55,576 nucleotides of DNA, from positions 1 through 55,576 of the forward strand of contig NZ_JASDCF010000022.1 of the NCBI RefSeq assembly GCF_030408035.1. Reading direction: 5' to 3'. Position numbers and translations under genes: made by a program. The notes beneath the pieces were generated by a model that saw nothing but the letters and a program-made list of their open reading frames with translations, did no database searches and had not been told where the DNA came from. The stretch comes from Psychrobacter sp. APC 3426. GTDB lineage: Bacteria > Pseudomonadota > Gammaproteobacteria > Pseudomonadales > Moraxellaceae. Positions 37,157-46,271 of the stretch are shown here, in pieces; position 1 is the first letter of the stretch, and each line of letters begins with the position of its first letter.

Positions 37157-37484
37157 AGTAAAGTTTGGTGGCAATACACTGGCGCTCTTAAGTTAACGAT
37201 TTTAAATGCAGCTACTTTCATTTAGTCACTTTAAGCTAGTCACTTGAAAGCAGACATTTTAAAACAGCCGTTATATAGCGCTAGTATTTTCTGCAAAAAA
37301 CAAACCTTTAATAGCCACAATATAGCTGTGGTTATTAAAGGTTTTTTGCTTTATTAGTGCTATAGTAAACTGACTATCAAAATAAAGTCGAAATTAAATA
37401 ACCTTTAAAGACAGCTACTGTTAAAGATAAAGATACTGTGAACATAAGCTACCTTTTATCAAATATGCCATCAAGGATGATGCC
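37157..37484. other. Intergenic region between dapC and the DUF294 gene
   Basis: 328 bases with the dapC terminator (37304-37347) and, just after it, TGCTATAGT (37358-37366), a possible extended -10 for the next gene. Nothing else is seen. Confidence 0.45.
37304..37347 (+). terminator. Terminator after dapC
   Basis: ACCTTTAATA, CCACA and TGTGG, TATTAAAGGT form a long stem with a TTTTTT tail. Confidence 0.88.
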
Positions 37485-39464
37485 ATGCCCCATCTTGATT
37501 TTACCCAGCCCCCCTTTGATGTATTAAGCTTGGCTGAACGCCAAAGCATCAGAAAAAATACCCAAATTCGTTATCTGGCCAAAGACGAAAGCCTTCCTGC
37601 AGAAGAATTGCAGTATCTGTATGTGGTCATCAAAGGTCAGATTGAGCAGTTACTTGATGGCAAATTTGTCGCTTCCTACCTGGGCAGCAATCACTCTGAC
37701 CACCTCAATAACAATGATTGGTTTGATAGTCGCCGCCTGCCTGAGTCCATCATAGAAAACAGCACGCAAACAAACATTGACCATTTATCAAAAACTGAAA
37801 CCAGACAACCTTATCAATTCCGTGCTAGTGAGGATACCCTGCTATTACAAGTCGATGGTAAGGCCGTCGATAAAATCAGTGCGCAAAACCATCTGGTGCG
37901 GCAAATGCTCTCAGACAAACTTCCTGAAAGATTAAAAGCCTTACAACAGCGGCGTAGTCATAAACCGATAGACCGTGATGGCTATAACGATCAACAAGAA
38001 GTGCAGCAAATCATGCTGCAGCCCGTCATTGACGTCAGTTTGTTACCAGTGCACATCGTCGATGCCAATAACAGCTTGTTTGAAGCCGCTCATATTATGA
38101 CCAAGGCAGGATTAAAGCATGTATTGGTCAGACCCTTGAACCATTTACAACATATTGAAGACACTCATATTAAAAACACCCATCAGGGCACCGGTCATCT
38201 GCTCGGTATTTTGACTGATACAGATATATGCCGTGCCGTCAGTGATCAGCAAAACCCTGCCACCACCCCTTGCCAGCGTTACGCCAATTTTAATCTACGT
38301 ACCATCAAATCTAGCGATGAGATTGGTGATGCACTATTGACCATGACTCGATATCGTATTCATCGGCTACCAGTCATTGACCATAATGGCGACGTCGCAG
38401 GCGTCCTTGGACAAAGCGACATGCTCGCTCATATCGGTCACCATTCACAGCTCATCAGTATCCAAATCGAGCAAGCTAAAGATTTTGCTAGCTTAGACAC
38501 TGCTGTCGAATTGATTGGTCGTTATATTCGAGCGCAGCATCAAAACGGCGTCAAAATAGGTAACATCAGCCGCATGGTACAGACGCTCAATGCACAGGTA
38601 TTTACCAAACTTTGGCAAATGATTGTGCCTGATGACGTCATGAACAACACTTGCGTCATCGTCATGGGCTCAGAAGGCCGCGGTGAGCAAATCATGCGTA
38701 CTGACCAAGACAATGCGCTCATCATGCGAGATGGCTATACGCATCCTGATTTGGCACAGTTTGCAGATATCTTTAACAACCAGTTAGCAAGCCTTGGCTA
38801 CCCGCTCTGTGATGGCAATATTATGATGACCAATCCTATGTGGCGACAACCATTACAACCCTTTATGACACAAATCAGCTTGTGGTTTCGCAACACAGAT
38901 CCGATGCACAGTATTTATCTGTCCGCTATTTTGGACAGTGAGTACGTCTGCGGTGATGAGTCACTGCTAATGCAGGTACGCGCACACTTAAAACACTCTC
39001 GCAAGCAGTCAGACCCGATGTTCGTACGTCAGTTCGCTCGAGCAGCACTACAGTTTGGCGATGTCAATCAATGGTGGCAGAAGTTTGTGCCATTGCTTGG
39101 TGGCAAACCAACCTCACCAGATATTGACCTAAAAAAGGCAGGTATCTTTCCTTTGGTTCATGGTATCCGTGCCTTGGCATTAGAGAATAACGTATTAGAC
39201 GTCCCTAGCACCAAAAATCGCCTGAAAGCATTGGTAGAAGTTCAGGCCATCAACCAAGAACGCGCCGACAACCTACTAGAAGCATTGGAATTCTTTATGG
39301 CGCAGCGGTTATCAGTCGCTCTCTCAACCGATGATAAGCATGCGCGCGAGGTTGACCCAATTACCTTAACAGCGCTTGAACGTGATTTATTAAAAGAATG
39401 TCTATCAGTGGTCAAAAGCTTTAAAAACCAGCTACGTCAGCATTACCAATTAGAGATAACCTAA
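37485..39464 (+). CDS. cNMP-binding/CBS/DUF294 nucleotidyltransferase-like protein
   Basis: A 659-residue cytosolic protein; AAGGATGATGCC precedes the ATG. Residues 1-150 form a cyclic-nucleotide-binding-like barrel interrupted by an unconserved loop. A CBS pair follows (about 185-330, SLFEAAHIMTKAGLKHVLV, LGILTDTDICRAV, RIHRLPVIDHNGDVAGVLGQ). Then comes a DUF294 nucleotidyltransferase core with the GlnD-like motif MGSEGRGEQIMRTDQDNALI (about 392-412), and the C-terminal DUF294_C helical domain. The two acidic residues of the NTP site (DQD) are kept, so catalysis is possible, but substrate and partner are unknown. The exonuclease gene follows 103 bases later, a pairing found in many gammaproteobacteria; a joint role in nucleotide signalling is inference. 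Confidence 0.9.
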   Translation: MPHLDFTQPPFDVLSLAERQSIRKNTQIRYLAKDESLPAEELQYLYVVIKGQIEQLLDGKFVASYLGSNHSDHLNNNDWFDSRRLPESIIENSTQTNIDHLSKTETRQPYQFRASEDTLLLQVDGKAVDKISAQNHLVRQMLSDKLPERLKALQQRRSHKPIDRDGYNDQQEVQQIMLQPVIDVSLLPVHIVDANNSLFEAAHIMTKAGLKHVLVRPLNHLQHIEDTHIKNTHQGTGHLLGILTDTDICRAVSDQQNPATTPCQRYANFNLRTIKSSDEIGDALLTMTRYRIHRLPVIDHNGDVAGVLGQSDMLAHIGHHSQLISIQIEQAKDFASLDTAVELIGRYIRAQHQNGVKIGNISRMVQTLNAQVFTKLWQMIVPDDVMNNTCVIVMGSEGRGEQIMRTDQDNALIMRDGYTHPDLAQFADIFNNQLASLGYPLCDGNIMMTNPMWRQPLQPFMTQISLWFRNTDPMHSIYLSAILDSEYVCGDESLLMQVRAHLKHSRKQSDPMFVRQFARAALQFGDVNQWWQKFVPLLGGKPTSPDIDLKKAGIFPLVHGIRALALENNVLDVPSTKNRLKALVEVQAINQERADNLLEALEFFMAQRLSVALSTDDKHAREVDPITLTALERDLLKECLSVVKSFKNQLRQHYQLEIT

Positions 39465-39567
39465 TCAATGAGAAATAACGACGTTTTTTGGCAACAAACA
39501 TGCATATAAGTAGTTGAATAAAAATCAGCTTAAAAATAGAAACATCACCAAGGAATGAGCGACTGAT

Positions 39568-40173
39568 ATGAGTTGGCTAAAGCAACTGTCCTGCACGTGG
39601 CAAAAATCGCAACTACAGCGTCCAGAGTTGGCATCTATGTTCACCAAGCCTTTGCCTGAGCAGTGGGTGGCAATCGATTGTGAAATGACTGGCCTCAATC
39701 CCAAAAAACACCACCTACTATCAGTTGCAGCGATTCACATCAATGGCAATAGTATTGACACAGGTAATGGCATGCACCTGGTATGTCGACCTCCCGTGAT
39801 GCCAGACCGCGATACCATTGTGATTCATGGTTTGCGTACGGCTGATGTAGAGCATGGAATGAGCTATGAGGAGATGCTAGCGCTACTCTTGCCTTTTATT
39901 GACAACCGGCCGATAGTGGGGTTTTGTCCGCAACTGGATACTGGGTTTTTAAACCCCTTGGTTAAGCGTTATATGGGTACCACTCTGCCCAACAAAGTCA
40001 TCGACTTACGGCATTTATACAGCCGGCGTATGAGCGGTCAGACCCAAGGGCTCTCTAGTCAGTCACAGCATCTGACCAGCATCCTAGCGCATTATAATAT
40101 TCCTGATTTGGGCTCTCATGATGCTTATAATGACGCGATTATGACTGCCATGGCATTTCTTCATGTTCGTTAG
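39568..40173 (+). CDS. DEDDh 3'-5' exonuclease (DnaQ/PolC epsilon-like)
   Basis: 201 residues. Exo I is WVAIDCEMTGLNPKKHHLLS (Asp and Glu about residues 37-39), Exo II lies in IVGFCPQLDTGFLNPLVKRY, and Exo III is HDAYNDAIMTA (the HxAxxD form of DEDDh). HGLRTADVEHGMSYEEML fits the IHGI segment between them. No polymerase-binding tail is present, so it is a stand-alone nuclease rather than the DNA polymerase III epsilon subunit. AAGGA is 13 bases before the ATG, a long spacing. It probably shares a transcript with the DUF294 gene upstream. Substrate (DNA, RNA or oligonucleotide) cannot be told from the sequence. Confidence 0.9.
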   Translation: MSWLKQLSCTWQKSQLQRPELASMFTKPLPEQWVAIDCEMTGLNPKKHHLLSVAAIHINGNSIDTGNGMHLVCRPPVMPDRDTIVIHGLRTADVEHGMSYEEMLALLLPFIDNRPIVGFCPQLDTGFLNPLVKRYMGTTLPNKVIDLRHLYSRRMSGQTQGLSSQSQHLTSILAHYNIPDLGSHDAYNDAIMTAMAFLHVR

Positions 40174-40253
40174 TATTTATTAGCCAGCACTTCTCATCTA
40201 CGCGAAAACAGCAACTCATGTTACCATAAGCTATTTTTGCCACCTGATGAAAG

Positions 40254-42395
40254 ATGCTCATGCGACCCACCTCTACACACGTTGACTCTCCTGCCGTTAC
40301 AGCCCAGCCAAATACTTTCTGCCGTCATGCGCGGCTGCACCCCCAAACGCGTAAATGCCTATCAAAGCTGGCTGTATTGACCACGGCAATGACCTTACCG
40401 CTCTATGCGCAAGCAGCCTTACCAGAGGCAATTGAAACGGCATTATCACGAGCTGATTTGGCTGCAGCAAATATCAGTATCGTCATCACACCAGTGGGTG
40501 ATAAAAACGCCAGTCGCTTGCCCGCTCCGATTCAGGTTATCGATAGCAGCCACTCTAACAGTCAATCGACACAAAATAGCCAGAACAATACTGCTGCTAA
40601 CACCGTTATCGATAAGAACAATACCCAGACAAATACTCAGAATAGCCATCAAAAAGTTGATGTTAAAAATAACGCTAACCACCAAAGTGCATTAGCGATG
40701 GTTGAGAAACGAACCATCAAACAGCATGAGCAACAACTGCATGCATATACCGATGATGCTTACACTTACCAAAGCTTAGAGAGTATTCCGAGCGTCGTCC
40801 CAAATAAAAAACCGCCATTCGATACCGATAATGGCAGTAGTCAAAATAGCAATACTAGTAACCAAAACGGCAAGCAAAGTAGTGGCAGTCAAAATACAAC
40901 TGTAGCATCGATAAAAACCTCATTTTCGCCCCTGCTCAGTCACCAATCAGCCATCGCTCGCACCCCTGCCAGCACCATGAAACTCGTTCCCAGTTTTATT
41001 GCGCTAGACACGCTAGGAGCAGATTTTGTTTGGTATACCCGCGTCTATCATACCGGTCTCATCATCGGCGACCGTCTCCATGGTGATTTAATCATTCAAG
41101 GCAGCGGCGATCCAAAAATGACCCATGAGCGCTTAAAACAACTGCTTTATAAAGTCAAAGCGGCGGGCATTCATCATATAGACGGTGATATCATTGTCGA
41201 TAGCGCAGTGTTTGATAGCGTCAGTAAAGACCCTGCCGCATTCGATAACTCGCCTTTACGTCCCTACAATGCCAGTCCTGATGGCTTTTTGGTGAATTTT
41301 AGCACCATCGGTATTCAAAGCTATCCGCTAGACAATGGTCAAGCCCGCCTGACTTATACGCCACAGTTAGCAAACTATCAATTGCCCACGACCATAGATA
41401 CACGTTCAGCAGCCTGTGGCCAAGCGCGTTATAGCCTGGCACCGCAGTGGCAAGCACAACAGCTGCTATTAAATGCCAACCTACCAAACAGCTGCGCCGA
41501 GCATATGTTTTATGTCGCTTATCCAAATGCCAAAGATTTTGCCGCTCGTGTTGTCGCTGCGAAATGGCAAGAGCTGGGCAATACGCTAAGTGGTAATGTC
41601 ATTTCTCAAGAAACTCCTTACGACATCTCTACATCTAAAAATACAAAATTAAGCGCTGGTTTGTCAGCTTTACCGATATCACCACTACCGCTGGCCAGTT
41701 ACCCTTCTTTGAATTTGACGCAGCAAATTTATGACATCAATCACTTCTCAAACAATGTAATGACTGAGCAAGTGGCACTCTCGATTGGCACTTACGCCAA
41801 CAACCATCCTATTAAAGGCAGTAACGCCCAAACCAATGCCGCTGAAACAGGTGAGCCTAATATAAGCAGTAGCCATACTGACACCAATAATAAGGTCGTG
41901 ACACAGGATAAAAAGACTGACAAAAAAATGATGAGTTTATATCAGTTTGGACAACCTGCTAGTACCAACTATTCCACGGCATTACAAACCATCAATCAAT
42001 GGTGGCAAACCACGCTAAGCACACCACCACCTCAACTGACCAATGGCTCAGGGCTCTGCCGTGACTGCACGATAACCGCTGAAAACCTCAATGAGCTATT
42101 AACCTATGCTTATCATCATCCAAGCTTCGACGCTTACGTCAACTCCTTAGGTATCGCAGGTGTTAGTGGCACCATCGCCGCTCATAGCGAGCGCTTACCT
42201 GAGTCAGCAGCTATTGGCCGTGCGTGGATAAAGACGGGGACCTTAAACGATGTAACCTCGATGGCAGGATATGTCAAAGGATTATCGGGGCAGGATTATG
42301 TGGTCGTTGGCATCATCAATAGTGAACAGGCGCTAAATGCTTATACGGCTAGACCCGTACTTGATGCCATGCTCGACTGGACCGCGCAGCACTAA
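40254..42395 (+). CDS. dacB: D-alanyl-D-alanine carboxypeptidase, PBP4 type (family S13)
   Basis: 713 residues, against about 480 for E. coli DacB. A signal peptide (LAVLTTAMTLPLYAQA) begins only after some 35 residues, so the start (40254 or the ATG two codons later) may be upstream of the true one. The active-site triad of motifs is intact: STMK (Ser about 240), SNN (about 499) and KTGT (about 660). Between the first strand (ANISIVITPVGD) and the SxxK motif lies an Asn/Ser/Gln/Thr-rich insert of about 150 residues, and another Asn/Thr/Lys-rich insert precedes MMSLYQFG. The enzyme trims or cross-opens peptidoglycan in the periplasm. It is probably not in an operon with the exonuclease. Confidence 0.92.
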   Translation: MLMRPTSTHVDSPAVTAQPNTFCRHARLHPQTRKCLSKLAVLTTAMTLPLYAQAALPEAIETALSRADLAAANISIVITPVGDKNASRLPAPIQVIDSSHSNSQSTQNSQNNTAANTVIDKNNTQTNTQNSHQKVDVKNNANHQSALAMVEKRTIKQHEQQLHAYTDDAYTYQSLESIPSVVPNKKPPFDTDNGSSQNSNTSNQNGKQSSGSQNTTVASIKTSFSPLLSHQSAIARTPASTMKLVPSFIALDTLGADFVWYTRVYHTGLIIGDRLHGDLIIQGSGDPKMTHERLKQLLYKVKAAGIHHIDGDIIVDSAVFDSVSKDPAAFDNSPLRPYNASPDGFLVNFSTIGIQSYPLDNGQARLTYTPQLANYQLPTTIDTRSAACGQARYSLAPQWQAQQLLLNANLPNSCAEHMFYVAYPNAKDFAARVVAAKWQELGNTLSGNVISQETPYDISTSKNTKLSAGLSALPISPLPLASYPSLNLTQQIYDINHFSNNVMTEQVALSIGTYANNHPIKGSNAQTNAAETGEPNISSSHTDTNNKVVTQDKKTDKKMMSLYQFGQPASTNYSTALQTINQWWQTTLSTPPPQLTNGSGLCRDCTITAENLNELLTYAYHHPSFDAYVNSLGIAGVSGTIAAHSERLPESAAIGRAWIKTGTLNDVTSMAGYVKGLSGQDYVVVGIINSEQALNAYTARPVLDAMLDWTAQH

Positions 42396-42477
42396 TATTT
42401 TTAAAAAGTCTACTCTTAAGAAGTGCTCATTAGCGCTATATTAACCACTTGTTCTCTACCTTTATACAGGTCAGCTT

Positions 42478-42993
42478 ATGTCACGCAAGACAACCCATCT
42501 CAGTAAATCCAGTACGCATTTAAGCGCTAATGAGTCAACCAACCGCCTAGAAGCAGCGCAACCCAAACTGGCGCAGTATGTTGGATTTTTCGCGATTGGC
42601 TATATCCTTGCCAGCGCGATATTTATGATGATTCAAAGCAAATTTGCCCTAAACTCACAACTTGTCACGGTAATTTCTATTATCACCGGTGCTTTTATCG
42701 CTGTTAGTAAGTTCGTTAAACATCATCAGCGCGCGCTCGACAGAAGCGAGATGAATCGCTTGACTATTGGTGGCATTGTGGTCGTTTGGTTGTTGACTAT
42801 TATTTATTTCTTAGCCATCTGGTTTTGGATTTTCGATACCATAAGCCGTGAAGTCTTGCTTGAGATGACCATGCAGCAGCCCCTTCCACTACTCTCGTCT
42901 CTAGTGATGATATTAGTACTGACCTTGGTCAGCGCCCGCATCAGTCTTTGGGGCGTCAATCGCTTGCTTGAGCCTAAGCCCAAAAACATCTGA
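42478..42993 (+). CDS. Small four-TM membrane protein, unknown
   Basis: 171 residues: a Ser/Thr-rich cytoplasmic tail, then four hydrophobic segments (YVGFFAIGYILASAIFMMIQ, LVTVISIITGAFIAVSKFV, IVVVWLLTIIYFLAIWFW, LLSSLVMILVLTLVSARISL). It resembles small ABZJ_00895-type membrane proteins of Acinetobacter in length and topology, but I recognise no motif strong enough to assign it. A weak AGGTCA precedes the ATG. Function unknown. Confidence 0.8.
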   Translation: MSRKTTHLSKSSTHLSANESTNRLEAAQPKLAQYVGFFAIGYILASAIFMMIQSKFALNSQLVTVISIITGAFIAVSKFVKHHQRALDRSEMNRLTIGGIVVVWLLTIIYFLAIWFWIFDTISREVLLEMTMQQPLPLLSSLVMILVLTLVSARISLWGVNRLLEPKPKNI

Positions 42994-43141
42994 GCTATTC
43001 TTTGGCCCCCCTAGCCCAGCCGACTCTCTACAAGCGACTACAAAGTTTTTTCCCTATTAACGTGCAAAATCCGTTAGGCTAACTTAAAACAATAAGATTT
43101 TAAGTGATTTGCTGTTTTGCATTTTAATAGGAGTTCTCGTT

Positions 43142-43690
43142 ATGGACATGATATTTTTTGACAATATCGACAAGCTTGGGCGTATCGTTTTGACGACGGT
43201 CATGGTCTATGTATTAATCGTGCTAGTGACCAAAGTCTCGGGCAAGCGCTCCACCTCACAGCTCAATAACTTTGATTGGGTCGTTACTGTGATGATCGGC
43301 TCATTGGGCGCCAGTACTATCTTGCTCAAAGACATCCCATTCATCGAAGGTATTGCCTCAATTTTGGTACTGTATCTGTTGCAGTTTTTAGTGACCAAGT
43401 ACGCCTCTATCTCACCACAATTTAGTAGCTTCATTTTATCCGAGCCGCGTATTGTTTTTTATCAAGGACAGTTCTTGCCAGATGCGATGCGCGCTGAACG
43501 TTTGACCCGTCAGGAAATTGAGTGCGCCATGCGTTCTGAGGGTGTGAACAGCTTCAATGATATAGAAGCCATCGTCTTTGAATCTGACGCCAAACTGACC
43601 ATTATCCCAAAACCAACTTCAACTGATGACGTTAGTGACACTCAAAATGTAGAGGAAGCCGTCTCCCAAACCATTGCGCCTTTGATGTAA
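43142..43690 (+). CDS. DUF421 (YetF-type) membrane protein
   Basis: 182 residues from the ATG at 43142, with TAGGAG 8 bases upstream; an 11-residue upstream extension lacks an RBS. Three hydrophobic segments (IVLTTVMVYVLIVLVTKVSG, NNFDWVVTVMIGSLGASTIL, IEGIASILVLYLLQFLVTKY) are followed by the characteristic DUF421 cytoplasmic domain (EPRIVFYQGQFLPDAMRAER, LTRQEIECAMRSEGVNSFND). The RxxxSQL motif (KRSTSQLNNFDW) is present. In spore-formers relatives are linked to germinant receptors; in Gram-negatives the role is unknown. A perfect 12-bp hairpin follows. Confidence 0.92.
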   Translation: MDMIFFDNIDKLGRIVLTTVMVYVLIVLVTKVSGKRSTSQLNNFDWVVTVMIGSLGASTILLKDIPFIEGIASILVLYLLQFLVTKYASISPQFSSFILSEPRIVFYQGQFLPDAMRAERLTRQEIECAMRSEGVNSFNDIEAIVFESDAKLTIIPKPTSTDDVSDTQNVEEAVSQTIAPLM

Positions 43691-43706
43691 TCGATTATTT
43701 GTATCA

Positions 43707-43740
43707 GCATCCACTCATGCAGTACGTTATGAGTGGATGC
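43707..43740 (+). terminator. Hairpin after the DUF421 gene
   Basis: GCATCCACTCAT pairs perfectly with ATGAGTGGATGC around a 10-base loop, 16 bases after the stop. No T-run follows, so termination may be weak or Rho-assisted. Confidence 0.6.
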
Positions 43741-43816
43741 ATGATTAGCAATACCTGATGAAAAACAAGTCATAGTCTGTCAAACCCTCATTCAATAAAA
43801 CCTAAATTTTGGCAAT

Positions 43817-43851
43817 AAAAAAGGTAGACAGTACAAAACTGGCTACCCTTT
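43817..43851 (-). terminator. Terminator after the DUF2147 gene
   Basis: On the minus strand AAAGGGTAGCCAGT and ACTGTCTACCTTT form a stem with small mismatches, followed by TTTATT. Confidence 0.65.
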
Positions 43852-43902
43852 CGTTTTCATTGGTTTTGCTTTAATTTACTGCGGTTCAAATTATTGAACT
43901 TT

Positions 43903-43935
43903 CAATGCTAGATTTAAAAATGCTAGATTTAAAAG
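43903..43935. repeat. Short direct duplication
   Basis: ATGCTAGATTTAAAA occurs twice in tandem between the DUF2147 terminator and its stop codon. Confidence 0.7.
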
Positions 43936-43967
43936 CCAGCAATCAAACCACTTGCTGAGTAATCAAT

Positions 43968-44414
43968 TTATTTGATGCGTTTCCAAGTCTGTGAGCGACC
44001 AAACAATGGCGTACCTACATAACCACGTAGATCCAAGCTTTGACCATTATCACTCAAGGTCAACTTGCCTGAATAGACTTTACCTGATTCAGGGTCAACC
44101 AGCTTACCATCGCTCCACTGGTTATTACCATCAGCCTTCAAGCCCGTCAAAATCTGCAAACCTTCAATTGGCTTGTTTTTTAGACTACCAGAGCATTTAG
44201 TACAAACGGCTTTGGCATTTTCTTTATTAAGTACTTTGATGATTTTTCCTGAAACTTTTCCGCCATTTTCATTTAACTGAATGACAGCCTTTTTCTCACC
44301 TGTTTTATCATCAATGGTTTGCCACTGTGTGCCATCCAATGAGGCTGCTAGCGCAGAGGTAGATAATAGAGCACCTGCAGTAAGGGCTAGTAAACTTGAC
44401 ATAGTGCGGTTCAT
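43968..44414 (-). CDS. DUF2147 periplasmic protein
   Basis: 148 residues with a signal peptide ending at TSALAA; AAGGAG precedes the ATG. The mature domain (GTQWQTIDDKTGEKKAVIQL, GKVSGKIIKVLNKENAKAVC, LVDPESGKVYSGKLTLSDNG, LDLRGYVGTPLFGRSQTWKR) has the full DUF2147 beta-barrel pattern, including the conserved GYVGxPLFGRSQxW end. The pair CTKC is typical. Function is unknown; relatives are small envelope proteins. It stands alone with its own terminator. Confidence 0.93.
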   Translation of the reverse strand: MNRTMSSLLALTAGALLSTSALAASLDGTQWQTIDDKTGEKKAVIQLNENGGKVSGKIIKVLNKENAKAVCTKCSGSLKNKPIEGLQILTGLKADGNNQWSDGKLVDPESGKVYSGKLTLSDNGQSLDLRGYVGTPLFGRSQTWKRIK

Positions 44415-44698
44415 GAACGACTCCTTTCGTTTAAAAAAATTTTCAATTAAACATGTATTCCAAAATAAAAAGCGTTTAAAGACAAGCCTATAAAACGCTG
44501 CATAAAGACATTGCGTCGTTATTTATCGTTTGATATGAACTATTTAACATAGTGGTAAAAAAAGCGATAGATAGAACAACTGTTTGTCGAATGCTAGTAA
44601 AGCATAAAAAAAATCTTTGTAAAAGGCTTGTTTGTTACGTTAACTTAAGCGTAGAATTCTTTTGTTACATTTTCTCAATTATTGAAGTGGTATGTACT

Positions 44699-45187
44699 AT
44701 GAAGGTAAGAATTTTGACCGTTGGTAATAAAATGCCTAAATGGGTACAAACAGGTTTTGATGAATATTTTAAGCGTATTCAGCCCATGCTCAGCACAGAA
44801 ATTGTTGAAATTGCTGCTGCAAAACGCGCAAAAAACCCTTCGGATGCTAATCTGGCCCAGTATCGTGAGCAAGAAGGACAGGCAATACTAGCGGCTCATA
44901 ATGCCGCAGGACGTGAGCAATTATGGGTGCTTGATGTCAAAGGCAAGATGCTCTCAACAGAAGGGTTGGCAGACAAACTCGCAAATTCGATGCAACAAGG
45001 TGATGATGTGGCACTGGTCATTGGTGGTGCCGATGGCGTTTCGCCAGAAGTACTGGCAAAAGCCGATGTAAAGTGGTCGTTATCGGCGCTGACATTACCG
45101 CATCCACTGGTACGCGTGGTACTGATGGAGCAGTTATATCGAGCAATGAGTGTCAACAACAACCATCCTTATCATCGTGGTAATTAG
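44699..45187 (+). CDS. rlmH: 23S rRNA pseudouridine-1915 N3-methyltransferase
   Basis: 162 residues from the ATG at 44699 (MKVRILTVGNKMPKWVQTGF); the frame is open 49 codons further upstream but that part is AT-driven and unlike the family. SPOUT-fold signatures are complete: LWVLDVKGKMLSTEGLADKL, ALVIGGADGVSPEVLAKAD and the C-terminal LPHPLVRVVLMEQLYRAMSV then NNNHPYHR. The enzyme methylates helix 69 of 23S rRNA. The usual partner rsfS is not adjacent here. Confidence 0.96.
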   Translation: MKVRILTVGNKMPKWVQTGFDEYFKRIQPMLSTEIVEIAAAKRAKNPSDANLAQYREQEGQAILAAHNAAGREQLWVLDVKGKMLSTEGLADKLANSMQQGDDVALVIGGADGVSPEVLAKADVKWSLSALTLPHPLVRVVLMEQLYRAMSVNNNHPYHRGN

Positions 45188-45296
45188 AGCTTGTCCTCAA
45201 TCCACGACATGCTGGTTGCATTAACAGAAATATCAATCGTGTGGCGTCACTCGCAAATTATCAATGCAGTAATAGCATACAATGGATTGAAAAACG

Positions 45297-46223
45297 GTGG
45301 CACGCCCTAATAAACGCTACATGAAATATCCAAAACACGCGACACCTAACGCCTCGCAAGCGAGCCATCAACGTGATGATGCTTACCCTAACTCACCAGC
45401 GCCCGTTACAGCAGCGGGCGTTTGGGCAGATGATGCCACAGTAGCCTCACAGGCGACCAATTTGGCCAAGCTACCAGCACTGTTTATCTCGCATGGGGCG
45501 CCAACCCTTGCCATTGAGCAATCTGCGACGACCAGTGCACTGGCACGGATTGGGCAAAACTTACCTGTGCCGCGTGCCATTATTATTATGTCAGCGCATT
45601 GGCAATCAGCAAAGCTAGAAGTCAGCAGCAACCCGCAACCTAAGACATGGCATGACTTTTCTGGCTTTAGCCCTGAGCTGTACGAATTACAGTATCCGGC
45701 TACTGGTCATCCTGCATTGGCTGAGACCATTGCACAGCAGCTCACTGCCCGTGGTATTACCTGCAGTGTCAATCCGATGCGCGCATCTGACCATGGGGTC
45801 TGGGCACCGCTTAGACACCTGTATCCGCAAGCAGATGTGCCTATCGTACAGATTTCTTTACCGCAGCATTATGATAGTGTCGCTTGCTATCAATTGGGCG
45901 CGCAGCTAACCCGCCTGCGTGAGGAGCAAATACTTATCATCGGCTCAGGCAACATCACCCATAATTTGCAAGCATTACGCTGGCAAGCGGATAGTATCGA
46001 TCAAACTGCAAAAGACTTTAAGCTTTGGTTGCTACAGCAGCTAAAAACAGATATTCCGACGGCATTAGACTGGCAGCAGTACCCTGATTATAAAGACATC
46101 CATCCCAGTGACGAGCATTTGCTACCGCTCTTTTTTGCACTTGGTGCAGGTCAACGTGTCTCGGTTGTCCATCAAAGCATGGCGCATCATAGTTTAGGTA
46201 TGGATATCTATCGCTTCGACTAA
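45297..46223 (+). CDS. Class III extradiol dioxygenase-like protein (DODA/YgiD type)
   Basis: A 308-residue frame beginning at GTG 45297, with ATG 45321 also possible. The family core starts at LPALFISHGAPTLAIEQ near residue 59, so the preceding Ala/Thr-rich stretch may not be translated; a TTG near 45468 would give the usual length. Metal-site regions are visible: SHGAPT, MSAHWQS, SDHGVWAPLRHLYPQADVPI, IIGSGNITHN and HPSDEHLLPLFFALGAG. Such proteins cleave catecholic rings with Fe or Zn; E. coli YgiD is a DOPA 4,5-dioxygenase in vitro. It is convergent with the amidase gene. Confidence 0.88.
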   Translation: MARPNKRYMKYPKHATPNASQASHQRDDAYPNSPAPVTAAGVWADDATVASQATNLAKLPALFISHGAPTLAIEQSATTSALARIGQNLPVPRAIIIMSAHWQSAKLEVSSNPQPKTWHDFSGFSPELYELQYPATGHPALAETIAQQLTARGITCSVNPMRASDHGVWAPLRHLYPQADVPIVQISLPQHYDSVACYQLGAQLTRLREEQILIIGSGNITHNLQALRWQADSIDQTAKDFKLWLLQQLKTDIPTALDWQQYPDYKDIHPSDEHLLPLFFALGAGQRVSVVHQSMAHHSLGMDIYRFD

Positions 46224-46271
46224 GGTGTCTTAGCTGCTGCGTTTTGACGACGTTGTTTTGAATAGCTTAAG

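Noticed and set aside
40141..40151. ATGACTGCCAT inside the exonuclease gene, matching the imperfect unit of the palindrome array
   Set aside because: It encodes conserved residues near Exo III and is not palindromic, so coding constraint explains it.
44552..44698. 49-codon N-terminal extension of RlmH
   Set aside because: The family begins at MKVRIL; the upstream part is AT-rich and unlike RlmH.
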